A stretch of DNA of 64,000 nucleotides from NCBI GenBank assembly GCA_965224605.1, contig CBDCZP010000008.1:186001-250000 (forward strand), given 5' to 3'. The translations under genes were made by a program, and so were the position numbers. Source of the DNA: HyVt-477 sp965224605 (GTDB taxonomy: Bacteria; Pseudomonadota; Gammaproteobacteria; Thiotrichales; Thiotrichaceae). Below, piece after piece: positions 32,980 to 41,638 of this stretch (position 1 is the first letter of the stretch; every line of letters begins with the position of its first letter). The notes beneath the pieces are model-generated. The model searched no databases and was not told the DNA's origin. It was given only the letters and a program-made list of their open reading frames with translations.

Positions 32980-33600
32980 TTATTTAGAGTACAGCTCGAC
33001 AATGAGTGACTCGTTTATTTCTGCAGGCAATTCACTACGCTCTGGGATAGTCTTGTAAGTGCCCTCGAGCTTCTTACCGTCAACTTCAACCCACTCAGGG
33101 AAGCCCATTTGCTCCATGATAGCCATCGCATCAACGATACGAGCTTGCTTTTTCGACTTCTCGCGGATAGCAACAATGTCACCCGCCTGAACCTGATAAG
33201 AAGCTATATTGACTGACTGTCCATTTACAGTGATTGCTTTGTGGCTTACTAACTGACGACATTCGGCACGTGTAGCACCAAATCCCATTCTGTAAACAAC
33301 ATTATCTAAACGAGACTCTAATAAAGATAACAAGTTTTCACCTGTTGAACCTTTTTGGCGAGCAGCACGCTTAAAGTAGTTACGGAATTGCTTCTCTAGC
33401 ACGCCGTACATACGCTTTACTTTTTGTTTTTCACGAAGCTGAACTGCATAGTCGGTTAGACGTACACGAGCATCACCATGAACTCCTGGCACTTTGTCCA
33501 TTTTACATTTGTTTTCTAATGAATTTCCACGACCTTTAAGATACAGATCAGTGCCTTCACGACGCATAAGCTTACAAGTTGGTCCAGTATATCTAGCCAT
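32980..33600 (-). CDS. rpsD: 30S ribosomal protein S4
   Basis: Primary 16S rRNA-binding protein and, in E. coli, the translational repressor of the alpha operon. It has 206 residues and starts MARYTGPTCKLMRREGTDL. The S4 RNA-binding domain is ESRLDNVVYRMGFGATRAECRQLVSHKAI followed by VNG. It lies 78 bp upstream of rpoA and 20 bp downstream of rpsK. Confidence 0.98.
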   Translation of the reverse strand: MARYTGPTCKLMRREGTDLYLKGRGNSLENKCKMDKVPGVHGDARVRLTDYAVQLREKQKVKRMYGVLEKQFRNYFKRAARQKGSTGENLLSLLESRLDNVVYRMGFGATRAECRQLVSHKAITVNGQSVNIASYQVQAGDIVAIREKSKKQARIVDAMAIMEQMGFPEWVEVDGKKLEGTYKTIPERSELPAEINESLIVELYSK

Positions 33601-33620
33601 AATATTTCTCTCTACAATCC

Positions 33621-34007
33621 TTACACGCGACGCTTTTTAGGTGGACGACATCCGTTATGTGGGATGGGCGTAACATCAATAATACTACCTATCTTGAAAC
33701 CAACGTTATTTAATGAACGAACTGCTGATTCACGACCAGGCCCTGGCCCCTTTATCATGACATCAAGGTTTTTCATGCCAAAAGCTTTAACAGCTTCACC
33801 CGCTTTTTCTGCTGCCACCTGTGCCGCGAAAGGGGTACTCTTACGTGAACCACGAAAACCTGATCCACCTGCTGTAGCCCATGCTAGTGCATTGCCTTGG
33901 CGGTCGGTAATAGTAACGATTGTATTGTTAAAAGTTGCATGCACGTGTGCGATGCCGTCTGCTATAGACTTTTTAACTTTTTTTGTTTTAGTGGGCTGCT
34001 TTGCCAT
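33621..34007 (-). CDS. rpsK: 30S ribosomal protein S11
   Basis: Platform protein of the small subunit that helps shape the mRNA exit path. It has 128 residues, with the family segments GIAHVHATFNNTIVTITDR, GFRGSRKSTPFAAQ and the basic C-terminal DVTPIPHNGCRPPKKRRV. It is tightly packed between rpsM (19 bp) and rpsD (20 bp) in the alpha operon. Confidence 0.98.
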   Translation of the reverse strand: MAKQPTKTKKVKKSIADGIAHVHATFNNTIVTITDRQGNALAWATAGGSGFRGSRKSTPFAAQVAAEKAGEAVKAFGMKNLDVMIKGPGPGRESAVRSLNNVGFKIGSIIDVTPIPHNGCRPPKKRRV

Positions 34008-34026
34008 TTCTAAGTCCTGGTTTTAT

Positions 34027-34380
34027 CTAGCGGATGGGTTTACGTGGACCTTTACGAGTCCTTGAATTATTTTTGGTACGCTGACCTCGTAGTGGAAGAC
34101 CACGACGATGACGAACACCTCGATAACAACCCAAATCCATTAGACGTTTAATATTCATGGAAACGTCACGACGAAGGTCACCTTCAACAATAAACTTTCC
34201 TACTTCTTTACGAACACGTTCAACTTCATCTTCAGAAAGATCACGTATCTTTGTCGCAGGGTCTATTTTTGCAGCTACACAAATTTGAGCTGAACGCGTA
34301 CGACCTATACCAAAAATTGATGTTAGTCCGATTACAGCGTGTTTGTTTACCGGAATGTTTATACCCGCAATACGAGCCAT
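34027..34380 (-). CDS. rpsM: 30S ribosomal protein S13
   Basis: Head protein of the small subunit that contacts P-site tRNA and the large subunit. The 117-residue product starts MARIAGINIPVNKH and ends with the basic tail GQRTKNNSRTRKGPRKP. The start at 34380 is set by GGAG seven bases upstream and family alignment; the open frame continues to 34434 but that part is not conserved. It is the first gene of the alpha operon; rpmJ is 88 bp upstream. Confidence 0.98.
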   Translation of the reverse strand: MARIAGINIPVNKHAVIGLTSIFGIGRTRSAQICVAAKIDPATKIRDLSEDEVERVRKEVGKFIVEGDLRRDVSMNIKRLMDLGCYRGVRHRRGLPLRGQRTKNNSRTRKGPRKPIR

Positions 34381-34468
34381 TACAGTTCTCCAGAATCTAG
34401 TCGAAAAGGCGGGCAAAGATACCCGACTTAACAAAATTAATCAAATAAATATTTTTCTAACCGAGGGT

Positions 34469-34582
34469 TTAACCTTGGCGTTGCTTATGACGTGGGTCAG
34501 TGCAAATAACTCTAACAACGCCACGGCGTTTTATTACACGACAGTTACGACATATTTTTTTTACTGATGCACGAACTTTCAT
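34469..34582 (-). CDS. rpmJ: 50S ribosomal protein L36
   Basis: Small zinc-ribbon protein of the large subunit, 37 residues: MKVRASVKKICRNCRVIKRR, then GVVRVICTDPRHKQRQG. The zinc ligands are Cys11, Cys14, Cys27 and His32, so this is the zinc-binding form. It is found by direct translation between secY (15 bp away) and rpsM, its usual place in gammaproteobacteria. Confidence 0.97.
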   Translation of the reverse strand: MKVRASVKKICRNCRVIKRRGVVRVICTDPRHKQRQG

Positions 34583-34597
34583 GCTTAATACCTCTAG

Positions 34598-35926
34598 TTA
34601 TTTTTTCTTGCCTGATTTGCCAGATTTAAAATTGGCTTTCTTCATCAGACCTTCATATTGGTGTGACATGGTATGTGCTTGTAGCTGAGCTAAAAAGTCC
34701 ATAACAACCACGACAATAATCAACAAAGATGTACCACCAAAGTAAAACGGAACATTCCAGCCCAGTATTAGAAACTCAGGTAACAAACAAACCAATGTAA
34801 TATAGATTGCGCCGACTGCCGTTAAGCGTGTCATGACTCCATCTATGTACTGTGCTGTCTGCTTACCTGGGCGTATACCAGGAATAAATGCTCCAGATTT
34901 CTTTAAGTTTTCCGCAGTTTCTCTGGAGTTAAACACCAAAGCTGTATAGAAAAACGTAAAAAATATAATAGCCATTGCGTAGAACAATACATACAGCGGT
35001 TGCCCTGGCTGTAACATGTTCACGAACTGGCTTAATGCACCTGTGCCATCTCCACTTGCCCACTTACCTAAAGTAGCTGGGAAAAGGATAATACTTGATG
35101 CAAAAATGGGAGGTATAACACCTGCCATGTTTAATTTTAAAGGCAAGAAACTAGACTGCCCTTTCATCATCTTTCTGCCTTGCTGACGATTAGCGTAGTT
35201 AATAGTAATTCTACGCTGCGCTCGCTCAACAAAGACTACGAAAGCTGTTACTGCAAAAGCCAAAATAACCAGCAGCAACACTATACCGCCTGATATTTCA
35301 CCCGTTCTAGCCAACTCAAGTGTTCCACCGATCGCCGCAGGTAAACCTGCAACAATACCAGCGAATATAATTAATGATATTCCGTTGCCTATGCCACGTT
35401 CGGTGATTTGTTCACCTAACCACATGAGGAACAAGGTTCCAGTTACCAAGGTCACAACAGTAGTGACGATAAAACTAACACCTGGATATAACGCAATACC
35501 CTGACCACCAAAGGCCGAAGCTATACCGATACTTTGAAAGAGTGCTAATCCAACCGTTCCATAACGGGTGTATTGGGTAATTTTACGTTTTCCGGATTCA
35601 CCTTCTTTACTAAGCTGCTCAAAATACGGAACAACCTTAGTCATCAATTGAACAATAATTGATGCGGAAATATAAGGCATAATGCCTAAGGCAAAAATAC
35701 TAAATCTCTGCAATGCTCCACCTGAGAACATATTGAAGACACCCAGTATAGTACCGCTATTGTCATCAAAAAAATTGGCCATTGCTTCAGGATTAACACC
35801 TGGAACCGGGATAAAAGTACCGATTCTATAAACAATCAAGGCAAGTATAACAAAGATAAGACGTTGCTTTATTTCGGCAAAGTTCCCCATCGATCCCAAC
35901 ATACCAGCAGTTTTTTGATTGGCCAC
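34598..35926 (-). CDS. secY: Protein translocase subunit SecY
   Basis: Channel-forming subunit of the Sec translocon, with SecE (also in this window) and SecG. It has 442 residues and ten membrane segments. Family segments include RLIFVILALIVYRIGTFIPVPG (first helix), the plug-region FNMFSGGALQRFSIFALGIMPYISASI, ERGIGNGISLIIFAGI and the C-terminal cytoplasmic loop ENLKKSGAFIPGIRPG, important for SecA and ribosome contact. It lies between rplO and rpmJ at the end of the spc operon. Confidence 0.98.
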   Translation of the reverse strand: MANQKTAGMLGSMGNFAEIKQRLIFVILALIVYRIGTFIPVPGVNPEAMANFFDDNSGTILGVFNMFSGGALQRFSIFALGIMPYISASIIVQLMTKVVPYFEQLSKEGESGKRKITQYTRYGTVGLALFQSIGIASAFGGQGIALYPGVSFIVTTVVTLVTGTLFLMWLGEQITERGIGNGISLIIFAGIVAGLPAAIGGTLELARTGEISGGIVLLLVILAFAVTAFVVFVERAQRRITINYANRQQGRKMMKGQSSFLPLKLNMAGVIPPIFASSIILFPATLGKWASGDGTGALSQFVNMLQPGQPLYVLFYAMAIIFFTFFYTALVFNSRETAENLKKSGAFIPGIRPGKQTAQYIDGVMTRLTAVGAIYITLVCLLPEFLILGWNVPFYFGGTSLLIIVVVVMDFLAQLQAHTMSHQYEGLMKKANFKSGKSGKKK

Positions 35927-35949
35927 AGCTTATCTTCTCTTATTTCTTT

Positions 35950-36399
35950 CTATTCTTCGACTTTTCCGCCAGCAGCTTCAATAGCTCCTTTAGCGCCAGC
36001 CGTTACTCCCAAGCCCTTAACAGTTACTGCTTTCGTTAATTCGCCTGACAGGATTACTTTAGCTTTCTTAATTTTATGGCCGATAATGCCAGCTTCTTTA
36101 AGCACATCAAGATCAATTACATCAGCTTCAACAGAAGACAACTCATTCAAGCGTATTTCAGTTGAATATTGCTTGGTACGTGATGAGAATCCCACTTTAG
36201 GCAGGCGACGTTGCAATGGCATCTGTCCACCTTCAAACCCAGTTTTGTTAAAACCACCTGATCGAGACTTTTGACCTTTATGACCACGCCCACAAGTCTT
36301 ACCTGTGCCTGACCCTATACCGCGACCTACGCGTTTACGATCTTTTGTACTGCCTTCAGCAGGACTCAAACTATTCAATTTCATGCTTGTGCTTTTCAT
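35950..36399 (-). CDS. rplO: 50S ribosomal protein L15
   Basis: Late-assembly protein of the large subunit. The family start is MKLNSLSPAEGS, at 36384, followed by the Gly/Arg-rich GRGIGSGTGKTCGRGHKGQK. GAGGAA sits at Shine-Dalgarno distance from the ATG at 36399, not from 36384, so translation probably begins five codons earlier (MKSTS). The true start is one of these two. The gene follows rpmD by two bases. Confidence 0.95.
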   Translation of the reverse strand: MKSTSMKLNSLSPAEGSTKDRKRVGRGIGSGTGKTCGRGHKGQKSRSGGFNKTGFEGGQMPLQRRLPKVGFSSRTKQYSTEIRLNELSSVEADVIDLDVLKEAGIIGHKIKKAKVILSGELTKAVTVKGLGVTAGAKGAIEAAGGKVEE

Positions 36400-36401
36400 C
36401 A

Positions 36402-36587
36402 CTACGCTTCCTCAACCTTTAACATATAGTTGATCTTATTGATCATGCCACGGTTTTCAGGTGTGTCAATTACCTCAACAGTCTGATGCATCTTGCGTAT
36501 GCCTAGTCCTGCTGCACATGCCTTATGGCTTTTTAAACGACCGTTCAAACTACGAACCAGTGTCACTATTACTTTCTTATCAGCCAT
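36402..36587 (-). CDS. rpmD: 50S ribosomal protein L30
   Basis: Small large-subunit protein, 61 residues, with the conserved VTLVRSLNGRLKSHKACAAG, the family's LGLRK motif as GLGIRKMHQTVE, and a C-terminal NRGMINKINYML. It lies five bases downstream of rpsE and almost touches rplO, as in the standard spc operon. Confidence 0.97.
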   Translation of the reverse strand: MADKKVIVTLVRSLNGRLKSHKACAAGLGIRKMHQTVEVIDTPENRGMINKINYMLKVEEA

Positions 36588-36592
36588 TGCTC

Positions 36593-37102
36593 TTATCCTC
36601 TAATCTGCTCTACAGACTTGCCACGCTTAGCAGCAATCATCTCTGGAGATTTCATTTCGGCTAGACCTTTAATAGTCGCACGAACCACATTGATTGGGTT
36701 ACGTGTTCCGTTACATTTAGACAGTACGTTTTTAATTCCTACCACCTCAAACACAGCACGCATTGGACCACCTGCAATGATACCTGTACCTTCTGATGCA
36801 GGTTGCATATAAACCTTAGCTGCGCCGAAACGGGCATTGATAGGGTACTGTAAAGTATCGCCATCTAGCGCTACATCAACCATGTTCTTACGTGCTTTTT
36901 CCATTGCTTTTTGAATAGCAATAGGAACTTCACGTGCCTTACCATAGCCAATACCGACTCTGCCTTTACCGTCACCAACAACCGTTAGTGCCGTAAAACC
37001 AAAAATACGTCCACCTTTTACTACTTTGGCTACACGGTTAACATGTACCATTTTCTCGATTAGGCCGTCTGCCGCCTTTTCTCTGTTTTCTTGCTTTGCC
37101 AT
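36593..37102 (-). CDS. rpsE: 30S ribosomal protein S5
   Basis: Small-subunit protein involved in mRNA helicase activity and decoding fidelity. It has 169 residues. The N-terminal double-stranded RNA-binding-like domain has HVNRVAKVVKGGRIFGFTALTVVGDGKGRVG, followed by GTGIIAGGPMRAVFE and a C-terminal domain with LAEMKSPEMIAAKRGKSVEQI. It sits between rplR and rpmD. Confidence 0.98.
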   Translation of the reverse strand: MAKQENREKAADGLIEKMVHVNRVAKVVKGGRIFGFTALTVVGDGKGRVGIGYGKAREVPIAIQKAMEKARKNMVDVALDGDTLQYPINARFGAAKVYMQPASEGTGIIAGGPMRAVFEVVGIKNVLSKCNGTRNPINVVRATIKGLAEMKSPEMIAAKRGKSVEQIRG

Positions 37103-37111
37103 GATTAACCT

Positions 37112-37465
37112 TTAGAATTTAAGACCAGATTCACGAGCCGCATCAGCTAATGCGCTAACCCGACCATGATATTTGTAACCTGAACGATCAAATGCAACTG
37201 CCTCTACGCCTTTAGCTTTAGCGCGTTCAGCAACAGCTTTACCGACAACCTTTGCTGCATCAACATTACCTGAATATTCGACTTCGGAACGTATATCTTT
37301 ATCCAAAGTAGAAGCAGAGGCGATAATACTACCGTCTTCTGGCGAGATAACCTGAGCGTAGATATGGCGCGAAGTACGGTTGATACATAAGCGGGTTACA
37401 CCCTTCTCACGCATCTTGAAACGTGCTTTCTTGCCTCTACGAATTCTTGCGTCTTTTTTATTCAT
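37112..37465 (-). CDS. rplR: 50S ribosomal protein L18
   Basis: 5S rRNA-binding protein of the central protuberance. It has 117 residues, starting MNKKDARIRRGKKARFKMRE, with the conserved C-terminal GVEAVAFDRSGYKYHGRVSALADAARE. It is nine bases from rpsE and eight from rplF. Confidence 0.98.
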   Translation of the reverse strand: MNKKDARIRRGKKARFKMREKGVTRLCINRTSRHIYAQVISPEDGSIIASASTLDKDIRSEVEYSGNVDAAKVVGKAVAERAKAKGVEAVAFDRSGYKYHGRVSALADAARESGLKF

Positions 37466-37473
37466 CTCAAAAC

Positions 37474-38007
37474 CTACTTCTTCTTGGCTTCTTTACGGAT
37501 TATATGCTCACCTAAATAGCGAACACCTTTTCCTTTATAAGGCTCAGGTGGACGATAAGCTCTAATTTCAGCGGCTGCTTGACCTACTTTTTGCTTATCA
37601 ATACCCTTGAGAATTATTTCTGTTTGGCTAGGAGTCTCTACAGAAACGCCTTCAGGCATTTCATGATCAACAGGATGAGAAAAACCTAAGGTCAAGTTTA
37701 ACTTTGATCCTTGAGCTTTAGCTCTGTAACCAACACCGACTAGCTCAAGCTTCTTTTCGAAGCCTTCGGACACGCCTGTTACCATGTTTGCAGTGATTGC
37801 ACGCATAGTACCTGCCATTGCCCAGCCAGTACGATCATCATTCTTGGCTTTAAAGGTCAAAGCATTTTCATCTTGACCAATTTCCACCAAATCATGAATG
37901 ACATAATCAAAAGATCCTTTCGAACCTTTTAATGTAAGTGCTTGACCATCAAGCTTACAATCAACACCCGATGGGAGTTGAACTGGATTTCTTGCTATTT
38001 TAGACAT
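37474..38007 (-). CDS. rplF: 50S ribosomal protein L6
   Basis: Two-domain protein near the factor-binding site of the large subunit. It has 177 residues: an N-terminal part SKIARNPVQLPSGVD, a central LVGVGYRAKAQGSKLNLTLGFSHPV, and the conserved C-terminal PPEPYKGKGVRY followed by the basic end. It lies in the normal spc order after rpsH. Confidence 0.98.
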   Translation of the reverse strand: MSKIARNPVQLPSGVDCKLDGQALTLKGSKGSFDYVIHDLVEIGQDENALTFKAKNDDRTGWAMAGTMRAITANMVTGVSEGFEKKLELVGVGYRAKAQGSKLNLTLGFSHPVDHEMPEGVSVETPSQTEIILKGIDKQKVGQAAAEIRAYRPPEPYKGKGVRYLGEHIIRKEAKKK

Positions 38008-38022
38008 AACGATACCGACCTG

Positions 38023-38415
38023 TTATTCGACGATACAAACAACTTCACCGCCTTCACCCGCTTCACGAGCGGCACGGTCAGTCATTACACCTTTAGAAGT
38101 AGAAACTACAGCTACTCCTAAACCATTTAGTGGCGATGGCAATTCATCTTTACCACGGAAAATTCTTAGACCAGGACGGCTAACACGTTTAATCAAGTTG
38201 ATTACAGGTTGACCCTGATAATAACGCAGCTTAACGGTTGCTTCTGGTTTAGTTTCTTTAGTCACTTCGTATCCACCAATGTAACCTTCACCTTGAAGTA
38301 CATCTAGAATAGCCGTTTTGTACGTTGACGACGGAAAAGTAACTGTTTTTTTATTCGCCATCTGACCGTTACGAATACGGGTCAACATATCAGCGATTGG
38401 ATCACTCATGCTCAT
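38023..38415 (-). CDS. rpsH: 30S ribosomal protein S8
   Basis: Central-domain 16S rRNA-binding protein and, in E. coli, the translational regulator of the spc operon. It has 130 residues, starting MSMSDPIADMLTRIRNGQ and ending in the conserved STSKGVMTDRAAREAGEGGEV segment. A second Met at position 3 is an alternative start. It lies between rpsN and rplF. Confidence 0.98.
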   Translation of the reverse strand: MSMSDPIADMLTRIRNGQMANKKTVTFPSSTYKTAILDVLQGEGYIGGYEVTKETKPEATVKLRYYQGQPVINLIKRVSRPGLRIFRGKDELPSPLNGLGVAVVSTSKGVMTDRAAREAGEGGEVVCIVE

Positions 38416-38426
38416 AGTATTCGCTC

Positions 38427-38732
38427 CTACCAGCTTGCTTTAGTTAAACCGGGTACATCGCCTTGCATGGCATGTATACGGAGCATATTACGAGATAGTC
38501 CAAATTTACGGTATACACCGTGTGGACGACCTGTAATTTGACAACGGCGACGTAAACGAACCGGGCTACTGTTACGTGGTAACTTCTGTAGCTTATCGCT
38601 TGCATCCATTACTTCTTCGTAACTGCTTTCTGGGTTACGAATGATTTCTTTAAGTTCAGCACGCTTAACCGCATATTTTGCGACTAGCTTTTCGCGCTTA
38701 TGCTCGCGGGCAATCATTGATTTCTTAGCCAT
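38427..38732 (-). CDS. rpsN: 30S ribosomal protein S14 (long, zinc-independent type)
   Basis: Head protein of the small subunit. The 101-residue length and the lack of a CxxC zinc ribbon identify the long C-minus form typical of proteobacteria. It starts AKKSMIAREHKREKLV and ends with the conserved CQITGRPHGVYRKFGLSRNM and a basic tail. It lies between rplE and rpsH. Confidence 0.98.
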   Translation of the reverse strand: MAKKSMIAREHKREKLVAKYAVKRAELKEIIRNPESSYEEVMDASDKLQKLPRNSSPVRLRRRCQITGRPHGVYRKFGLSRNMLRIHAMQGDVPGLTKASW

Positions 38733-38746
38733 TGCTTATCTATTCC

Positions 38747-39289
38747 TTATTTCTTTTTGAAGGGGAATTTGAACGCATCTAATAATGCTTTTCCTTCTTC
38801 ATCATTTTTAGCAGTAGTAGTGATATTTATATCCATACCACGCAACATATCAATCTTGTCGTAGTCAATCTCTGGGAAAATGATTTGTTCGGTGATTCCC
38901 ATCCCGAAATTACCACGACCATCAAATGACTTAGGATTTAAACCCCGGAAGTCACGTACACGCGGAATAGAAACACTAATTAAGCGATCAAGAAACTCAT
39001 ACATTTTTTCACGACGCAGTGTGACTTTACAACCAATAGGCCAGTCATCACGAATCTTAAATCCAGCGATTGATTTCTTGGTCATTGTAACAACAGGCTT
39101 TTGCCCCGCTATTGCAGCCATATCACCCACTGCCTTTTCAACAACCTTCTTGTCTCCAACAGCTTCACCCAACCCCATATTCAATGAGATTTTAGTGATC
39201 TTTGGTACTTCCATTGCACTCTTGTAACCAAACTTTTCAGTTAGCTCTTTAACAACAGTGTCTTTATAAAAATCATGTAACCTTGTCAT
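38747..39289 (-). CDS. rplE: 50S ribosomal protein L5
   Basis: 5S rRNA-binding protein of the central protuberance that contacts P-site tRNA. It has 180 residues, with ITKISLNMGLGEAVGDKK, the conserved DDWPIGCKVTLRREKMYEFLDRL, and FPEIDYDKIDMLRGMDI near the C-terminus. It lies four bases downstream of rplX. Confidence 0.98.
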   Translation of the reverse strand: MTRLHDFYKDTVVKELTEKFGYKSAMEVPKITKISLNMGLGEAVGDKKVVEKAVGDMAAIAGQKPVVTMTKKSIAGFKIRDDWPIGCKVTLRREKMYEFLDRLISVSIPRVRDFRGLNPKSFDGRGNFGMGITEQIIFPEIDYDKIDMLRGMDINITTTAKNDEEGKALLDAFKFPFKKK

Positions 39290-39293
39290 TTTC

Positions 39294-39614
39294 TTATCCT
39301 GCGTCTACCGCTTCACCATTAGACTTAAAGATGCGAACTTTTTTGCCATCTTCAAGGATCTTAAAACCAACACGATCACCTTTACCTGTTGCCGGATTAA
39401 CCAACATGACGTTAGATGCATCAAAGGCCATTTCTTGAGAAACAATACCACCTTCAATACCTGCGTTAGGATTAGGCTTAACATGCTTTTTAGCGATGTT
39501 AATTCCTTGCACAACGATCTTACCGTTATCTTTTACAGCAGAGATAGTGCCAGTACGGCCTTTATCTTTACCGCAAATGACCTGAATCTCGTCACCTTTT
39601 CGGATCTTATTCAT
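39294..39614 (-). CDS. rplX: 50S ribosomal protein L24
   Basis: Early-assembly initiator protein at the tunnel exit. It has 106 residues. An N-terminal KOW motif (IRKGDEIQVICGKDKGRTGTI) is followed by the conserved GINIAKKHVKPNPN and GIVSQEMAFDASNV. It lies between rplN and rplE in the spc operon. Confidence 0.98.
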   Translation of the reverse strand: MNKIRKGDEIQVICGKDKGRTGTISAVKDNGKIVVQGINIAKKHVKPNPNAGIEGGIVSQEMAFDASNVMLVNPATGKGDRVGFKILEDGKKVRIFKSNGEAVDAG

Positions 39615-39628
39615 AATTCTGATCGACC

Positions 39629-39997
39629 TTAAATAACTTCTGGTGCCAAAGAGATGATCTTCATAAAACGATCACCACGTAATTCACGGGTTACTGGCCC
39701 GAAGATACGTGTTCCTACTGGCTCATATTTACTATTCAATATCACAGCTGCATTATCATCAAAACGAATGATTGAACCATCATTACGACGAACACCTTTA
39801 GCTGTACGAACAACGACAGCAAAGTGAACATCACCTTTTTTGATTTTCCCGCGAGGGATACTTTCTTTGATGCTCACCTTTATAATGTCACCAATACCCG
39901 CGTAACGTCTATGTGAACCGCCGAGTACTTTTATACACTGTACACGTTTGGCACCACTGTTATCCGCTACTTTTAAAACTGATTGCATCTGAATCAT
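39629..39997 (-). CDS. rplN: 50S ribosomal protein L14
   Basis: Forms an intersubunit bridge and is the target of the silencing factor RsfS. It has 122 residues, with VLKVADNSGAKRVQCIKVLGG, RYAGIGDIIKVSIKE and the C-terminal GTRIFGPVTRELR. It is the first gene of the spc group, 43 bp after rpsQ. Confidence 0.98.
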   Translation of the reverse strand: MIQMQSVLKVADNSGAKRVQCIKVLGGSHRRYAGIGDIIKVSIKESIPRGKIKKGDVHFAVVVRTAKGVRRNDGSIIRFDDNAAVILNSKYEPVGTRIFGPVTRELRGDRFMKIISLAPEVI

Positions 39998-40040
39998 GTT
40001 TATATTCCTGTGCTATTGCTACTTACCGTTAAAGAGGTAG

Positions 40041-40289
40041 TTAGACTACTTTTAACAATTTCCAATGTTTGCTTTTTGAATAAGGACGACACTCTGTAAA
40101 CATAACAGTATCGCCTTCTTTAGCATCGTTGTTCTCATCATGAACATGAAACTTAGTTGAGCGACGAATATACTTGCCATATAGCGCGTGCTTAACTTTG
40201 CGTTCAATCTTTACAACGATAGTCTTATCCATCTTGTCGCTTGTGACGACACCAGTAAGGCTTCGTACTTTTACTTCTGCTTCACTCAT
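40041..40289 (-). CDS. rpsQ: 30S ribosomal protein S17
   Basis: Early 16S rRNA-binding protein with an OB fold. It has 82 residues, with SLTGVVTSDKMDKTIVVKIER, HALYGKYIRRSTKFHVHDEN and GDTVMFTECRPYSKSKHWKL. Its start overlaps the rpmC stop by four bases, indicating translational coupling. It is the last gene of the S10 group. Confidence 0.98.
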   Translation of the reverse strand: MSEAEVKVRSLTGVVTSDKMDKTIVVKIERKVKHALYGKYIRRSTKFHVHDENNDAKEGDTVMFTECRPYSKSKHWKLLKVV

Positions 40290-40489
40290 GCTTCGCTACC
40301 TACGGTTTTTGTTTCTGCCATTAGCGTTTTGATGCGCGCAATGTTACGACGTACACGCTTCATATCTGATGGCTTTTCTAGTTGACCAGCTGCGCGTTGC
40401 ATACGCAAACCGAACTGCTCTTTTAAATTTTCAATCAACTCTTTCTGGAGTTCTTCAGCACTTTTGCTGCGTAATTCATTGGCTTTCAT
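40286..40489 (-). CDS. rpmC: 50S ribosomal protein L29
   Basis: Small helical protein at the peptide exit, part of the docking site for trigger factor and SRP. It has 67 residues: MKANELRSKSAEELQKELIE, then the conserved FGLRMQRAAGQLEKPSDMKRVRRNIARIKT split over two helices. It overlaps rplP by one base upstream and rpsQ by four bases downstream. Confidence 0.97.
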   Translation of the reverse strand: MKANELRSKSAEELQKELIENLKEQFGLRMQRAAGQLEKPSDMKRVRRNIARIKTLMAETKTVGSEA

Positions 40490-40902
40490 TACATCACCGT
40501 CCGTGTAACAAATGTCGTCTTAACAGGAAGCTTCGCAGCTGCCAAGTCAAAAGCTTCACGCGCCAACTCTTCGTCAACACCTTCCATCTCGAACAACATT
40601 CTACCTGGTTGAATCGGCGCAACCCAATACTCAACGTTACCCTTACCTTTACCCATACGCACTTCAAGTGGCTTGGTAGTAATTGGCTTGTCAGGAAATA
40701 CACGAATCCAAATCTTACCGCCACGTTTTATGTGACGCGTCATGGCACGACGTGCTGCTTCAATTTGACGAGAAGTCAACTGACCTCTATCAACAGACTT
40801 AAGTCCGTATTCTCCAAAGCTAACCTTGTTAGCAACCGTAGCTAAGCCACGGTTTCTACCTTTATGTTGCTTTCGGAATTTAGTTTTCTTAGGTTGTAAC
40901 AT
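40489..40902 (-). CDS. rplP: 50S ribosomal protein L16
   Basis: Protein near the A-site that contacts tRNA and supports peptidyl transfer. It has 137 residues, starting MLQPKKTKFRKQHKGRNRGL, with ARRAMTRHIKRGGKIWIRVFP and MGKGKGNVEYWVAPIQPGR. It lies five bases downstream of rpsC. Confidence 0.98.
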   Translation of the reverse strand: MLQPKKTKFRKQHKGRNRGLATVANKVSFGEYGLKSVDRGQLTSRQIEAARRAMTRHIKRGGKIWIRVFPDKPITTKPLEVRMGKGKGNVEYWVAPIQPGRMLFEMEGVDEELAREAFDLAAAKLPVKTTFVTRTVM

Positions 40903-40907
40903 CTCGA

Positions 40908-41627
40908 CTACCTTTTATTATCTCTACGGCTGTTGTTGTTTCTACGACCCGCTGTGGCTGCTTTCTTGGCTTTGTTCCGCTTCTCTTCGAGATCGAATAC
41001 TTCACCATGATAAACCCATACTTTAATACCAATATTTCCGTATGTAGTGGCTGCTGTAGCTGTTGCATAGTCAATATCAGCACGCAATGTATGCAATGGA
41101 ACCTGACCTTCACGATACCATTCAGCACGTGCAATCTCAGCACCATTCAAACGACCTGCGATTCGAACCTTGATACCTTTAACGCCTAGACGCATTGCAT
41201 TTCCAACTGCACGCTTCATGGCACGACGAAACATAATACGGCGCTCTAATTGCTGAGAGATACTCTCAGCAATTAATAAAGCATTAGTTTCCGGCTTACG
41301 AATCTCTTCGATATTAACCTTCACGTTATTTGGGTGTAACTCAAGCATTTGAGCAACTTCTGCACGAAGTTTTTCAATATCTTCACCCTTCTTGCCAATC
41401 ACGATCCCAGGACGAGCCGTATGAATAGTGATAAAAGCAGATTTAGCAGGACGTTCGATACGTATATCTGCTACAGAAGCATTCTTTAGCTTCTTCATAA
41501 GGTGTTCACGAATCTGAATATCTTTTAGTAAGAATTCTGAGTATTCTTTACCTTCGGCATACCATTTTGAACGCCAATCTGTAGCGATACCTAAACGGAT
41601 TCCAATTGGATGTACTTTTTGTCCCAT
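40908..41627 (-). CDS. rpsC: 30S ribosomal protein S3
   Basis: Head protein at the mRNA entry channel with helicase activity (with S4 and S5). It has 239 residues: MGQKVHPIGIRLGIATDWRS, the KH domain with HTARPGIVIGKKGEDIEKLR (GxxG loop GKKG), the C-terminal domain MRLGVKGIKVRIAGRLNGAEIAR, and a basic, Asn-rich tail. It lies in the S10 operon between rplV and rplP. Confidence 0.98.
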   Translation of the reverse strand: MGQKVHPIGIRLGIATDWRSKWYAEGKEYSEFLLKDIQIREHLMKKLKNASVADIRIERPAKSAFITIHTARPGIVIGKKGEDIEKLRAEVAQMLELHPNNVKVNIEEIRKPETNALLIAESISQQLERRIMFRRAMKRAVGNAMRLGVKGIKVRIAGRLNGAEIARAEWYREGQVPLHTLRADIDYATATAATTYGNIGIKVWVYHGEVFDLEEKRNKAKKAATAGRRNNNSRRDNKR

Positions 41628-41638
41628 AATTCTCTTCC

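Noticed and set aside
40369..40845. 158-residue plus-strand ORF in the S10 cluster
   Set aside because: It is antisense to rpmC and rplP, both unambiguous, and its composition is a reflection of their codon use.
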